A DNA stretch of 64,000 nt from assembly GCF_013359815.1 (NCBI RefSeq), contig NZ_JABMCF010000037.1, positions 111,249 through 175,248 on the forward strand. The letters run 5' to 3'. Under the pieces are notes generated by a model. That model saw only the letters and a program-made list of their open reading frames with translations. It was not told the origin of the DNA and searched no databases. This document shows positions 1 through 8,992 of the stretch, piece after piece; positions within the stretch are counted from its first letter, which is position 1; each line of letters opens with the position of its first letter. Both the position numbers and the translations under genes were made by a program. The stretch is from Curtobacterium flaccumfaciens. GTDB lineage: Bacteria > Actinomycetota > Actinomycetes > Actinomycetales > Microbacteriaceae.

Positions 1-1188
1 GAAGATGATCCCGTCGTTGTCGGCGTCGCTGCCGAGCTCCTCGATGAAGTCCGCGAACTCGTCCGCCGTCCCGACGAACCCGGACCGCGATCCGGACCCC
101 GGCGCGATCCGCCCCTGCCGCGCCTTGCGGGTGAGCAGCTCCCGCAGCGGTGCGTCCGGGGTGTCCCCGAGCAGCCCGCGGATCGTGCCGGCCGAGACGT
201 GCTCACCGAAGGTCCCGTCGGGCACCGGGGCGTCCAGGTCGAGCGCGAGCAGGTCGGTCTCGGAGTCGCTCGACCACGCGATGGCCGCCGCACGCAGGGC
301 TTCGTCGGTGGGGTGCTCGGACGCCGCGACGATACGGTCGGCCTCCTCCGGTGAGGACACGATCACAGGCTTGAGCACGAACAGGATCCGCAGGTCCGCG
401 GTGGACCGCCCTGCGGCCTCGGCTGCCGCGATCACCCGGGCGCGGTACTCCGTGACCGCGGCGGCGGACAGCGGTGCGAGTGCGAGCTGCACGTCCGAGT
501 GGGTCCCGGCGAACGCGAGCCCTCGACCCGAACCACCGGGGGAGACGACCACGGGGTCCGACGCCAGCGGCAGGGCGTTGAGCGGACCGTCGGCGGTGAA
601 GTGGGCGCCCTCGTGGTGGAACGCGTCGAGCGCGTCGCCGTCCGCGAAGTGCCACGAGTCCGGTGCGCCGACGTACGCGTCGCCCCACGAGTGCCAGAGC
701 CGGCGGAGCAGCGTGATCCACTCCTCGGCGCGGTCGTACGCCTGGTCGTGCGGCAGCGGCGGCAGGCCGGCGTGGCGTGCACTGCCGACGTCGGTGACGA
801 CGTTGATGCCCAGACGGTCCGAGGACAGGTGCGCCAGGGTCGCGAACTGCCGTGCCGCCAGGTACGGCGGGGTGATCCCCGCGTTGACGGTCGGAGCGAT
901 GCCGATGTGCGAGGTGGCGGCGAACAGGTACGGGGCGAGCAGCAGCGGGTCGTGCTTCGGGCCGCCGTACGCCTGCCAAATGCGCAGGTCGAGGGTGGCG
1001 GGGGAGCCGAGCGAGACGGCGTCCTCGGCGATGACCAGGTCCATGCCGGCCTGCTCGAGCGTCCGGACGGACTCCTGGTACAGGTCCGGCTTCGTCCAGT
1101 CGTGGCCCCAGTCCCAGTCGGACCGTCCCCACGCCTGCGGGCCGAAGCCGCGTGAGAAGAAGTACCCGAAGTGCTGCAGCTCGGCCAT
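1..1188 (-). CDS. NtaA/SnaA/DszA-family FMN-dependent monooxygenase (3' end outside window)
   Basis: The frame is open from an ATG at 1188 to the window edge (396 codons), so the C-terminus is missing. The protein begins MAELQHFGYFFSRGFG and has the luciferase-like TIM-barrel signatures of two-component flavin monooxygenases that oxidise organosulfur or aminopolycarboxylate compounds: an APTVNAGITPPY strand and a GINVVTDVGSARHAG segment near residue 130. Such enzymes need a separate flavin reductase, which is not seen here. The ATG directly follows the TGA of the sulfhydrylase gene (TGA at 1189-1191), so the two are probably translationally coupled. Together they suggest release and reassimilation of sulfur from an organic source. 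The family is well supported; the substrate is unknown. Confidence 0.85.
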   Translation of the reverse strand, partial: MAELQHFGYFFSRGFGPQAWGRSDWDWGHDWTKPDLYQESVRTLEQAGMDLVIAEDAVSLGSPATLDLRIWQAYGGPKHDPLLLAPYLFAATSHIGIAPTVNAGITPPYLAARQFATLAHLSSDRLGINVVTDVGSARHAGLPPLPHDQAYDRAEEWITLLRRLWHSWGDAYVGAPDSWHFADGDALDAFHHEGAHFTADGPLNALPLASDPVVVSPGGSGRGLAFAGTHSDVQLALAPLSAAAVTEYRARVIAAAEAAGRSTADLRILFVLKPVIVSSPEEADRIVAASEHPTDEALRAAAIAWSSDSETDLLALDLDAPVPDGTFGEHVSAGTIRGLLGDTPDAPLRELLTRKARQGRIAPGSGSRSGFVGTADEFADFIEELGSDADNDGIIF

Positions 1189-2574
1189 TCAGCGCTCCTG
1201 CCGGTCGAGGGCCGGCCCACCGGCGGCCGTGCGCTGCGCGTCGGACGCTCCACGTGCCTCCAGGCCGGCGGCGGCGTCTGCGGATCGCACCGCGACGAGC
1301 CCGCGTTCCAGGTCGCGGAGCAGGTCCGCGACGTCCTCGATGCCGACCGACAGCCGGATCAGGCCGTCGTCGATGCCCTGCTCGGCTCGCTCCTCCGGCG
1401 TGCGGCCGGCGTGCGTGGTGGTCGCCGGGTGCAGGATCAGCGAGCGGACGTCGCCCAGGTGGGTCATCCGGCTGAACAGCTGCACGGCGTCGATGAACGC
1501 CCGCGCGGCGGCTTCGCCACCGGCGAGCGTGAAGGCGAAGACGGACCCGGCCCCGCGGGGCAGGTAGCGCTGGGCGAGGTCGTGGAACGGACTGGAGGCC
1601 AGGCCCGCGTGGTCGACGCTCGTCACCTCCGGCTGCTGGTCCAGCCAGGACGCGACGGCCAGCGCGTTCGCGCAGTGGCGTTCCACCCGCAGCGACAGCG
1701 TCTCGATGCCCTGGCGGAGCAGGAACGCGTTGAACGGCGACGGTGCCGGGCCGATGCGTGCGGCGACGACGTCGCGGGCGAACACGGCGAAGGCCCGGTT
1801 GCCGTACCGCTCGGCGTAGCTCTCGCCGCCGAGGGACCGTTCGGGGCTGGTCAGGTGGGTCCAGCGCTCGGGGGCGGCGGACCAGTCGAACCGGCCACCG
1901 TCGACGACCACACCGCCGAGTCCGGCACCGTGGCCGGACAGGAACTTCGACGCCGAGTGCACGACGATGTCCGCGCCGTGCTCGACCGGGCGCACCAGGT
2001 ACGGCGTGGCGAGGGTGTTGTCGACGATCAGCGGGACGCCGGCGCGGTGCGCGGTCTCGGCGACGCCGGTGATGTCGAGGACGTCGTTCTTCGGGTTCGG
2101 GATCGTCTCGGCGAAGAACGCCTTCGTGTTCGGTCGGACCGCGGCGGCCCAGGCGTCGAGGTCACGGGCGTCGGCGACGAAGTCGACCTCGATGCCGAGC
2201 CGACCGAGGTTCTGCAGCAGCAGCCCGCGCGTGCCCTCGTAGATGCTCCGGGCGCTGACGACGTGGTCGCCGGCCTGCAGCAGGCCGAGGAACGCCACGG
2301 TCGCCGCCGCCTGACCGCTGCCGACCAGGATCGCCTGCACACCGCGTTCGAGCAGCGCCACGCGACGCTCGACGTCGGCGTTCGTGGGGTTGCCGAGGCG
2401 CGTGTAGGTGTAGCCGTCGTCGGTGTCGGCGAAGCGGTCACGGGCCTGGTCGAAGTCGTCGAACAGGAACCCGGAGGACATGTGGATCGCGGGGACCCGG
2501 GCGCCGTGCCCGGCGTCGGGCACGAAGCCGCCGTGTACCTGTTCGGTCGCGAAGCCGTGGTCGTCGGTCGCCAT
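1189..2574 (-). CDS. O-acetylhomoserine aminocarboxypropyltransferase-type PLP enzyme (MetY paralogue)
   Basis: This is a cystathionine gamma-synthase-family PLP enzyme that would join O-acetylhomoserine with sulfide or a thiol. It shows the YTYTRLGNPT segment, the SGQAA phosphate-binding turn, the VDNTLATPY aspartate and the Schiff-base lysine in SASKFLSGHG. The ATG at 2574 is preceded by GGAGG with good spacing; an upstream GTG/ATG extension to 2616 lacks this. Length (461 aa) is slightly above the family norm because of an alanine/arginine-rich tail after about residue 425, part of which resembles the half-site of the dispersed palindromes (CCTGGAGGC near 1255-1270 on the minus strand). 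A second copy lies at 39412-40743. Coupling to the flavin monooxygenase points to sulfur scavenging rather than the main methionine route. Confidence 0.88.
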   Translation of the reverse strand: MATDDHGFATEQVHGGFVPDAGHGARVPAIHMSSGFLFDDFDQARDRFADTDDGYTYTRLGNPTNADVERRVALLERGVQAILVGSGQAAATVAFLGLLQAGDHVVSARSIYEGTRGLLLQNLGRLGIEVDFVADARDLDAWAAAVRPNTKAFFAETIPNPKNDVLDITGVAETAHRAGVPLIVDNTLATPYLVRPVEHGADIVVHSASKFLSGHGAGLGGVVVDGGRFDWSAAPERWTHLTSPERSLGGESYAERYGNRAFAVFARDVVAARIGPAPSPFNAFLLRQGIETLSLRVERHCANALAVASWLDQQPEVTSVDHAGLASSPFHDLAQRYLPRGAGSVFAFTLAGGEAAARAFIDAVQLFSRMTHLGDVRSLILHPATTTHAGRTPEERAEQGIDDGLIRLSVGIEDVADLLRDLERGLVAVRSADAAAGLEARGASDAQRTAAGGPALDRQER

Positions 2575-2662
2575 GGGACACCTCCGGGGGTCGTCTGGCG
2601 GTAGCCTCGCAGCCACTCGGCGCGGACAGGCGATTGCGGCCCCCGGTTACGCGCGCGCAGCC

Positions 2663-3376
2663 TCAGACGAGCGCGCGGACCCCGGTGACGACGGTGTCCC
2701 AGACCTGGAGCAGCGGCTCGCGCGCCAGCCACACCGCGACGGCGTTCACGGCGACGAACAGCACGAACCACAGGGACGCCGGCACCCGCATCTCGGCCGC
2801 GGCGATGTGGAAGTCGGTCTGCACCCGGGCGCCGGTGACCAGCCAGCGGCCGACCTGCACCACCGAGCGCAGGCCGTCGACGACGAAGAAGGCCCCGACG
2901 GCGGCGACCACCAGGACGGTTGCCTCGGACGGGCGGACGGCCACCCACAGGGCGAGCGCGTCGAAGCCGAGCACGACGAGCAGGCCGAACCAGTTCCGGA
3001 CGAACGCCAGCGCGACGAGCCCGATGACCGCGAGCACCACCACGGGCAGCCAGCGGGAGCCGTGCAGCACCCCGGTCACCAGGAGCACGCCCGCCCACAG
3101 GGGTGCGCTGTAGCCGGCGTACAGGTTCAGGATCCGGACGAGCCACCGCATGCTGCCGGGCACCCGGCCGAGCTGGACCCAGGCCTCGCCGGACCCGTCC
3201 GGGTGCAGCTCGATCCGCTGGATCCGCCCGCCGAACGGCACGACGACGATCGCGTGCCCGACCTCGTGCGCGATGGTCGCGGCGATGCGGGCCACGCGGC
3301 CGACGAACGGCACGAACGGCAGGACGGCGCCGACGAGGAGCGCGACGAAGACGAGGGGCGGGGCTGCGGTGGTCAA
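2663..3376 (-). CDS. M50-like integral membrane zinc metalloprotease
   Basis: This 237-residue membrane protein carries an HEVGH motif (TIAHEVGHAIVVVPFGG, near residue 37) in the first third, typical of M50B-like peptidases and their uncharacterised actinobacterial relatives. About six hydrophobic segments follow. Histidines 37 and 41 and the intervening glutamate would form the metal site; a distal NxxPxxxxDG motif of classical site-2 proteases is not obvious, so activity is inferred. The start is a TTG (position 3376) because no ATG or GTG is available upstream in frame; it lacks a clear Shine-Dalgarno sequence. It stands 88 bp downstream of the sulfhydrylase start, on the same strand, with no link evident. 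Confidence 0.75.
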   Translation of the reverse strand: MTTAAPPLVFVALLVGAVLPFVPFVGRVARIAATIAHEVGHAIVVVPFGGRIQRIELHPDGSGEAWVQLGRVPGSMRWLVRILNLYAGYSAPLWAGVLLVTGVLHGSRWLPVVVLAVIGLVALAFVRNWFGLLVVLGFDALALWVAVRPSEATVLVVAAVGAFFVVDGLRSVVQVGRWLVTGARVQTDFHIAAAEMRVPASLWFVLFVAVNAVAVWLAREPLLQVWDTVVTGVRALV

Positions 3377-3423
3377 GTGACCAGCATCGCAGCCCCGCCC
3401 AGGAAGACCCTGCGGGATCGGCG

Positions 3424-3525
3424 TCAGGGGAGCCCGGGCGTCGTCAGCACCACCGTGACCAGGACCACGGTGCCGGCGATCGCCAGGGCGGTGAGGACGG
3501 CGAGGAAGACCGTCAGACGGTTCAC
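3424..3525 (-). CDS. Possible 33-residue single-pass membrane peptide
   Basis: A GTG-initiated frame encodes MNRLTVFLAVLTALAIAGTV and a further 13 residues ending TTPGLP, nearly all of it one hydrophobic segment with a positively charged N-terminal residue. It sits in the gap between glmS (ends 3540) and the M50-like gene, 14 bp downstream of glmS and on the same strand. There is no strong ribosome binding site. Small membrane peptides of this size are often real but GC-rich DNA also throws up such frames by chance, so support is modest. Confidence 0.4.
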   Translation of the reverse strand: MNRLTVFLAVLTALAIAGTVVLVTVVLTTPGLP

Positions 3526-3539
3526 GCGTCGGCGCCCGG

Positions 3540-5354
3540 CTATTCGACCGTCACCGACTTCGCCAGGTTCCGGGGTTTGTCGACGTCGCACCCGAGCTGC
3601 AGGGCCAGTTCACGAGCCAGCATCTGCAGCGGCACGACGGCCTCGAGCGGACCCCACGGCGCGGTCATCGCACCCCAGGCCAGGTCACCGGTGCCACGGC
3701 GGCCGAGGGCGGGGATGTCCGCGGACTCGCCGCCGATCGTGATGACGAAGCCACCGCGTGCCCGGACCTCGGCGATCGCCGACTGGATCTTCGGCTCACC
3801 GTGGTCGATGACGACCACCGGGGTGCCGTCGTCCACCAGCGCGAGCGGCCCGTGCTTGAGTTCGCCGGCGGGGTACGCCTCGGCCCAGCGGTAGCTGAGC
3901 TCCTTGAGCTTCAGGGCGCCCTCGGCGGCGTACGGCAGTCCGGCGCCGCGGCCGAGGAACAGGAAGCCGGTCGCCTCCTTGACGCTCGACACCAGCAGCG
4001 GCATCCGCTCGGCGGACACCCGCGCGGCGTGCTCGATCCGTGCCGGCAGGTCGAGCAGTTCGTCGACGAGCACCTGCGCGCGCGACGGTTCGATGCGGCC
4101 GGAGGCCACCATCGCCGAGATCATCGCCGCGACGCCGACGACGACCTGCGCCGTGAACGTCTTCGTGGCGGCGACCCCGATCTCCGGGCCGGCGTGGCAG
4201 TCGAGCACCGCGTCGGCCCGTCGGGCGAGCGAGGAGTGCATGTTGTTCGTCAGCGCGAGCACCGGGTGGCGGTCCTCGAACCGGTCCAGGGCGCGGAGCA
4301 CGTCAGCCGTCTCACCGGACTGGCTGATCGCGACGACCAGGGTGCCCGGACCGAGCACTGCCTGGTCGGCCTCGCTCGCGACGACGATGTCGGTCGGCAC
4401 ACCACCGATCCCGCGCAGTGCGGTCGCGATCACCTGGCCGGCGTTCAGCGACGTGCCGCAGGCGACGACCGCCAGCCGGTGGAAGCCGGCCAGGCCGAGG
4501 CCCACCCACATGCTGCCGTCGGCGGTGCGGCGGGTCACCCGGTCCAGGATCGTCGCGACGACGTCGGCCTGCTCGTCGATCTCCTTCGCCATGTGGTCGG
4601 TGTGGTCGCCGAGGTCGAGCGCGGCGGCGGCGAACGGGGACGGCGTGGGGAACGGCACGGGCACCGTGATGCCGTCGGACGACCAGGTCCAGGCCTCGCC
4701 GAGCTCGACGACGTCGCCGTCGCGCAGCGCCACGAACGTCTCGCACCACTCGGCGATCGCACCGATGTCGCTCGCCACGAAGTCACCGCGGCTGGAGCGG
4801 GCGACGACGAGCGGCGAACGGTCCGCCGCCACGACCATGCGGCCGTCCCGGGCGTCCAGGACCACAACCGCCCACGAGCCCTCGAGCTGCGCCGTCGCGA
4901 TCTGCACCGCGAGCATCAGGTCCGGGTCGACCGCCAGCGCCCGCTCGACCAGGTGCGCGATGACCTCGGAGTCGACGTCGGACCGGAAGCGGTGGCCCTG
5001 TGCCTCGAGCGTCTGCCGCAGCCGGTCCGCGTTCTCGATGATGCCGTTGTGCACGATCGAGATCCGGCCGGTGCAGTCGGCGTGCGGGTGTGCGTTCGCC
5101 TCGCGCACGGCACCGTGCGTGGCCCAGCGGGTGTGACCGATGCCGACGCCGGTGAGCGCGTCACCGGAGCGTGCCGCGACGAGCGTGCGCAGGTCGCCGA
5201 TGCGGGAGACCGAGCGGATAGTCTCGGTGCGGCCGACGGCCGTCCGGACGGCGATGCCGGCGGAGTCGTACCCGCGGTACTCGAGTCGTTCGAGTCCGTC
5301 GAGCAGGTAGGGGGTCGCGTCGTCAGACACGCGGGCCGCGATGATGCCGCACAT
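3540..5354 (-). CDS. glmS: Glutamine-fructose-6-phosphate aminotransferase (isomerizing)
   Basis: This enzyme makes glucosamine-6-phosphate from fructose-6-phosphate and glutamine, the first step toward UDP-GlcNAc for peptidoglycan. Cys2 of MCGIIA is the glutaminase nucleophile after Met removal, so the start is fixed at 5354, with AAGGGA upstream; a longer frame to 5414 is rejected. The N-terminal Ntn glutaminase domain spans roughly residues 1-230 (LEYRGYDSAG, HTRWATHG), followed by two SIS domains (ISQSGETAD near residue 340, ATKTFTAQ). The C-terminus has the conserved DKPRNLAKSVTVE, where the lysine contacts the sugar phosphate. The length of 604 aa is normal. No glmS ribozyme was seen upstream, as expected for this phylum. 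Confidence 0.97.
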   Translation of the reverse strand: MCGIIAARVSDDATPYLLDGLERLEYRGYDSAGIAVRTAVGRTETIRSVSRIGDLRTLVAARSGDALTGVGIGHTRWATHGAVREANAHPHADCTGRISIVHNGIIENADRLRQTLEAQGHRFRSDVDSEVIAHLVERALAVDPDLMLAVQIATAQLEGSWAVVVLDARDGRMVVAADRSPLVVARSSRGDFVASDIGAIAEWCETFVALRDGDVVELGEAWTWSSDGITVPVPFPTPSPFAAAALDLGDHTDHMAKEIDEQADVVATILDRVTRRTADGSMWVGLGLAGFHRLAVVACGTSLNAGQVIATALRGIGGVPTDIVVASEADQAVLGPGTLVVAISQSGETADVLRALDRFEDRHPVLALTNNMHSSLARRADAVLDCHAGPEIGVAATKTFTAQVVVGVAAMISAMVASGRIEPSRAQVLVDELLDLPARIEHAARVSAERMPLLVSSVKEATGFLFLGRGAGLPYAAEGALKLKELSYRWAEAYPAGELKHGPLALVDDGTPVVVIDHGEPKIQSAIAEVRARGGFVITIGGESADIPALGRRGTGDLAWGAMTAPWGPLEAVVPLQMLARELALQLGCDVDKPRNLAKSVTVE

Positions 5355-5756
5355 CGGCTGTCCCTTCGGGGGAACGAGGGTGGGTGGAACGGGGCGGTGG
5401 AACTGGTGCGGCACCGACCGCCGTCGGGTCTGCCGCGCGTCCAGGGCCTCCCGGCCCGGGAACCGACGCCCGTCCTCGGATCAGGCGAGGACGGACGTCG
5501 GTGTCGTTGGGCCGAGGGGTTCGGGTACCGGACGGGGTACCGCGGGCTGGCCCCCGGGGGAGGGGCACGGCGGTCGGTGCAGGAGAAGCCTCACCCGCCG
5601 CGGACCACACGGCAACACCCGTCGGACGCTCTTGCGGTTCCCCGCGTGCGGGGGCACACCGCGCTGCGGTCGCGTGCGGACTCCCGCAACCGCGCGCAGA
5701 CAGGAGGCCCGGTACCAGCTGGTACCGGGCCTCCCCTCCGTCCTGTGGTGCGTCTC
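5355..5756. other. Intergenic region between the LuxR-type regulator and glmS
   Basis: About 400 bp without a supported gene. The part next to glmS (about 5355-5650 on the minus strand) must contain the glmS promoter, but I could not pick a convincing -10/-35 pair. The part next to the regulator's stop contains the 32-bp palindrome listed separately. Short open frames here are arginine-rich and look like GC-driven artefacts. Confidence 0.5.
5703..5734. terminator. 32-bp perfect palindrome (family 1), likely terminator
   Basis: Arms GGAGGCCCGGTACCAG and CTGGTACCGGGCCTCC abut without a loop, giving a 16-bp stem in RNA. It lies 23 bp downstream of the regulator's stop codon. There is no U-tract, which is common for actinobacterial intrinsic terminators. 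The same GGAGGC...GCCTCC design recurs at 24786, 30225, 34429 and 45721. Confidence 0.65.
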
Positions 5757-8456
5757 CTACGTGAGGAGCGCGACCAGGTGCGATCGCGACCGCGCGCCGA
5801 CCTTGCGGTAGATCTGCGTGAGCCGCAGCTCCACCGTGCGCTGCGACATGAACAGCGACGAGGCGATCTCGCGGTTGCGGTAGCCCTCGGTGACCTTCTG
5901 CACCACCGCACGCTCCTCGGCGGTCAGCGACGTGAGCACCGCTGACGCGTCGGGAGCGCTGCGCGGCGTCCCGGGGAACGCCGGCGAGAGCACCGGTGCG
6001 GACCGGATCGACGACGAGCCCGTGCCGAACTGCGGCATCGCCGCAGCCGGCGCCGGCGTCACCAGCGGTCGACGCAGGCCGGCCGCCTCGTACGCCGCCG
6101 CGGCCGCCGCGCCGAGACGCGGCCGTTCCGCCGGGTTGCCGACCGCGGCCAGCGCCGCGAACGTGCGAGCTCGCTCGTACTGCGAGTCGTGCGGCTGGAA
6201 CAGCTCCAGCGCACGGCGACGGGCCGGCTCGCGGGTGGTGTCGTCGGCGACGAGCGCGAGGCTCCGCGCCAGGACCAGGGCACCCCAGCGCCCGGGCCGG
6301 GCGTGGTGGTCCGCCGCCAGGCGGGCCGTGATCGTCCGGGCGTCGTCGATCCGTCCGAGTCGCACGTACGCCTCGACCAGGTCGCCGAGGTGCCGGAGCA
6401 CCGCGGGGTTCCGGAGCGACCGACCGATGGCGTCGGCTGCCTCGAGCGCGGTGGCTGCCTCGTCGAGGCGGCCGTCGAGCAGCAGGACCTTGCCGCGGAG
6501 TGCGTGCAGCTTCGCCGTCGCACCCCAGAGCCGACTCGTCGAACGGTGCGCGAGGCACCGGTCCACGACGTCGAGCGCCTCGGCGGAACGGCCCTCGGCG
6601 AAGTGCCGCCACGCGACGGCGATCGCCCGGGAGGGCTCACGCAACCGCTCGGCGACGGACGAACCGGACTCCCACACGTCGATCGCGCGGAGCGCCTGCC
6701 GGAAGTTGCCGGAGCGCACCTCGTTCTCGGACGTCAGGTAGCGGGCCGCCTCGGTCCACACCGCCGCGGTCTCCTGCCCCCGGGCGAGCACGAGTGCGAA
6801 CACGCGTCGCGCGCTCCGGTAGCGCTCGCTGATGCTGAGCGCGTGGGCGAGGAGCAGCAGGGCCGGGTCCGACATCGCCACGAGCTCCGACGTCGCGAGC
6901 CCGTCGTGCAGCTCGGTGTCCGGCGGCAGCATGCCGTCCACGGCGGCGATGAGCTCCCGCGCGGTCGTCGCGATCTCGAGGGTGTGCGCGGACGCCGACC
7001 CCTCGAGCGGTTCGATCCGGTGCAGCAGGTCCTTCGCCTGGTCGAGCTCCCACGCCTCGGCACGGAAGCACGCCACCATGGCCATCAGCCCGGCGACGGC
7101 GTCCACCTCGGCCGGGTCGGTCGCGTCGACGGGGACGAGCAGCTCGTCCGCGTGCACGGCGTCACCGCTGAGGTACTCGGCCGAGTACTGCAGGCGGAGC
7201 CGGCGGACCTCGTTCGGCGTCGTCCGGAACGGACGGAGCGCCGCGAGGTACCGCGCGGCGAAGCCGAGCAGGCGCTTGCCGAGCATGGCCTCCGCGACCC
7301 CGAGGAGCGCGACGTGCTCGTCCTCGGTCCCGCCACCGATGTGCAGGGCACGCTCGGTCAGCGCGATCGCGGCGTGCACGTTGCCGTCCACGACGTACGA
7401 CCGTGCGGCCTGGAGCAGTGCGACCACGTCGGGGACGTCGTCGACGAAGCTCCGGTGCCACGCGGCCGACCGCGGGTCGGTCTCCGCGCTCGCCGTCGCC
7501 AGTTCGGCGTGTGCCGCACGACGGTCACGGGCGGGCATCCGCCAGTAGAGCGCGGAACGCACGAGCGGGTGCCGGACGGTGACGCTCTGCCCGCGGACGG
7601 TCGCGAGACCGGCCCCGACCAGGTCGTCCAGCTCGTCGCGGTCCCACGCCGTGGTCTTCGCGACGGGCACCAGGGCGAGCTTCGCGAGGACGTCCAGATC
7701 GCGTCCCGCGGCGGGCCCGAGTGCGAGTGCCGCGATGGCCTCGGTCGTCGGAGTGGGTCGGAGCGGGAGCACGATCGGCTCCGCGCCGGTGAGCTGCTCC
7801 CGGGTGAGCACCGCGAGCTGTTCGCGGAGCGCGCCGGGGTTGCCACCGGTCTCCTCGGCGAGGACGGCGAGGACGCCGTCGTTCGCCTCTGCCGGTGCCA
7901 TGGCCCGGGCGAGGACCAGGGCCTCGTCCGACGGCAGCGGTTCGATGCGCAGGATCGGCAGGGCCGCGAGCGGACCGTCCGAGGGCACCGAGCGGACCGT
8001 CGCCACGACGCGCAGGGCGGTGCCCGCGAGTCGTCCGGCGAGGAACGCGATGAGTTCCTGGCTCTCCGCGTCCATCCGGTCGAGGTCGTCGATGAGGACG
8101 AGCGTCGGCGGGAGGGTGAGGGCGTGCACGGCGTCGAGGAAGTCGTGCGCCGCCGCCAGCCCGGCCGTCACGGCGGCCGCGGTCCCGCCGGCCTGCAGCA
8201 GGTGGGCGATGTGCGCGGTCGCTCGGGGGTCGTCGAGCGCGGTGAACAGGGAGGTCACCCCGGCCAGTGGCCAGCGGGATTCACTCCCGTTGACACCGAC
8301 CCGGACGACGGGGAGGGAAACGCGGTTCGAGACCGCGTCGAGGACGCTGCTGCGTCCGGAACCAGGGTCGCCGACCACGACCATCGCGGACTCCCGTGGG
8401 AGCACTGCGAGGGTCGCGATCCGGTCGACCTCGAGACGTCGACCGGTGAGTGCCAT
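5757..8456 (-). CDS. Large ATP-binding LuxR-family (LAL-type) transcriptional regulator
   Basis: This 899-residue protein has the architecture of LAL/MalT-like regulators: an N-terminal STAND-type NTPase domain, a long helical TPR-like middle region, and a C-terminal LuxR helix-turn-helix (LTAEERAVVQKVTEGYRNRE onward, about residues 835-895). Walker B is visible in TLVLIDDLDRMD near residue 110. The P-loop GDPGSGRSS (residues 29-37) has arginine where the invariant lysine is expected, which may weaken ATP hydrolysis. The ATG at 8456 is preceded by GGAGG. It is transcribed divergently from the drug-efflux gene at 8993, so it is a candidate regulator of that pump. Effector unknown. Confidence 0.88.
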   Translation of the reverse strand: MALTGRRLEVDRIATLAVLPRESAMVVVGDPGSGRSSVLDAVSNRVSLPVVRVGVNGSESRWPLAGVTSLFTALDDPRATAHIAHLLQAGGTAAAVTAGLAAAHDFLDAVHALTLPPTLVLIDDLDRMDAESQELIAFLAGRLAGTALRVVATVRSVPSDGPLAALPILRIEPLPSDEALVLARAMAPAEANDGVLAVLAEETGGNPGALREQLAVLTREQLTGAEPIVLPLRPTPTTEAIAALALGPAAGRDLDVLAKLALVPVAKTTAWDRDELDDLVGAGLATVRGQSVTVRHPLVRSALYWRMPARDRRAAHAELATASAETDPRSAAWHRSFVDDVPDVVALLQAARSYVVDGNVHAAIALTERALHIGGGTEDEHVALLGVAEAMLGKRLLGFAARYLAALRPFRTTPNEVRRLRLQYSAEYLSGDAVHADELLVPVDATDPAEVDAVAGLMAMVACFRAEAWELDQAKDLLHRIEPLEGSASAHTLEIATTARELIAAVDGMLPPDTELHDGLATSELVAMSDPALLLLAHALSISERYRSARRVFALVLARGQETAAVWTEAARYLTSENEVRSGNFRQALRAIDVWESGSSVAERLREPSRAIAVAWRHFAEGRSAEALDVVDRCLAHRSTSRLWGATAKLHALRGKVLLLDGRLDEAATALEAADAIGRSLRNPAVLRHLGDLVEAYVRLGRIDDARTITARLAADHHARPGRWGALVLARSLALVADDTTREPARRRALELFQPHDSQYERARTFAALAAVGNPAERPRLGAAAAAAYEAAGLRRPLVTPAPAAAMPQFGTGSSSIRSAPVLSPAFPGTPRSAPDASAVLTSLTAEERAVVQKVTEGYRNREIASSLFMSQRTVELRLTQIYRKVGARSRSHLVALLT

Positions 8457-8992
8457 GACTCACCGGCCTCCGGGTCCGGAGGCGGATGCTGCGAGGAGGG
8501 CGTCGGCGAACACGGGGGTCGCTGCGACGGGGCGCACTGAGGCGGACCGGACTGCCGCACGGCGGGTGACCGTGGCGGAGTGCGGACGAGCGGCGGCGAC
8601 TGAGCGCGCGCCGGAACTGTCGTGGATTGGATGCGGTCGACGAGTGTGGGTGCACTCGGTTCCGCTCGGGAACGATGATGTCATCGTCTGTATCACCCCT
8701 CGGGTTAGGGTCTTCGGACGAACACGACCGGTCTGTTCCGCCGTCCGGATCTAGGGAATCCGAGAGCGTCACGTGACCTGCCGTCTGGAGCACGATAACT
8801 CAGGTACCGGCCCGCCGAGCGGACTCGCGTCGACGGATGTCCAGAACCGTGCCCCCAGTACGGGGGGCCACGAGGGGGGACCGCTCCCGCTCACCGCCGG
8901 GCTTCGACGCGTGCCGGTCGGGACCGTCGGAGTCGACCGGGGTACAGCTCTGTCCGGACCTCGTTCGTCGTCGCAGGTGTAGCCAGGACGGG
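8457..8992. promoter_or_regulatory. Long divergent regulatory region between LuxR-type regulator and MFS pump
   Basis: A 536-bp gap between two divergent starts holds no supported gene. The stretch 8660-8770 is the least GC-rich part and contains a palindrome ACGATGA-TG-TCATCGT at 8672-8687, a plausible operator. The gap must carry promoters for both genes; individual hexamers could not be assigned with confidence. Its length is unusual for this compact genome. Confidence 0.5.

Noticed and set aside
5355..5650. glmS ribozyme
   Set aside because: No conserved ribozyme core was visible, and these ribozymes are found in other phyla.
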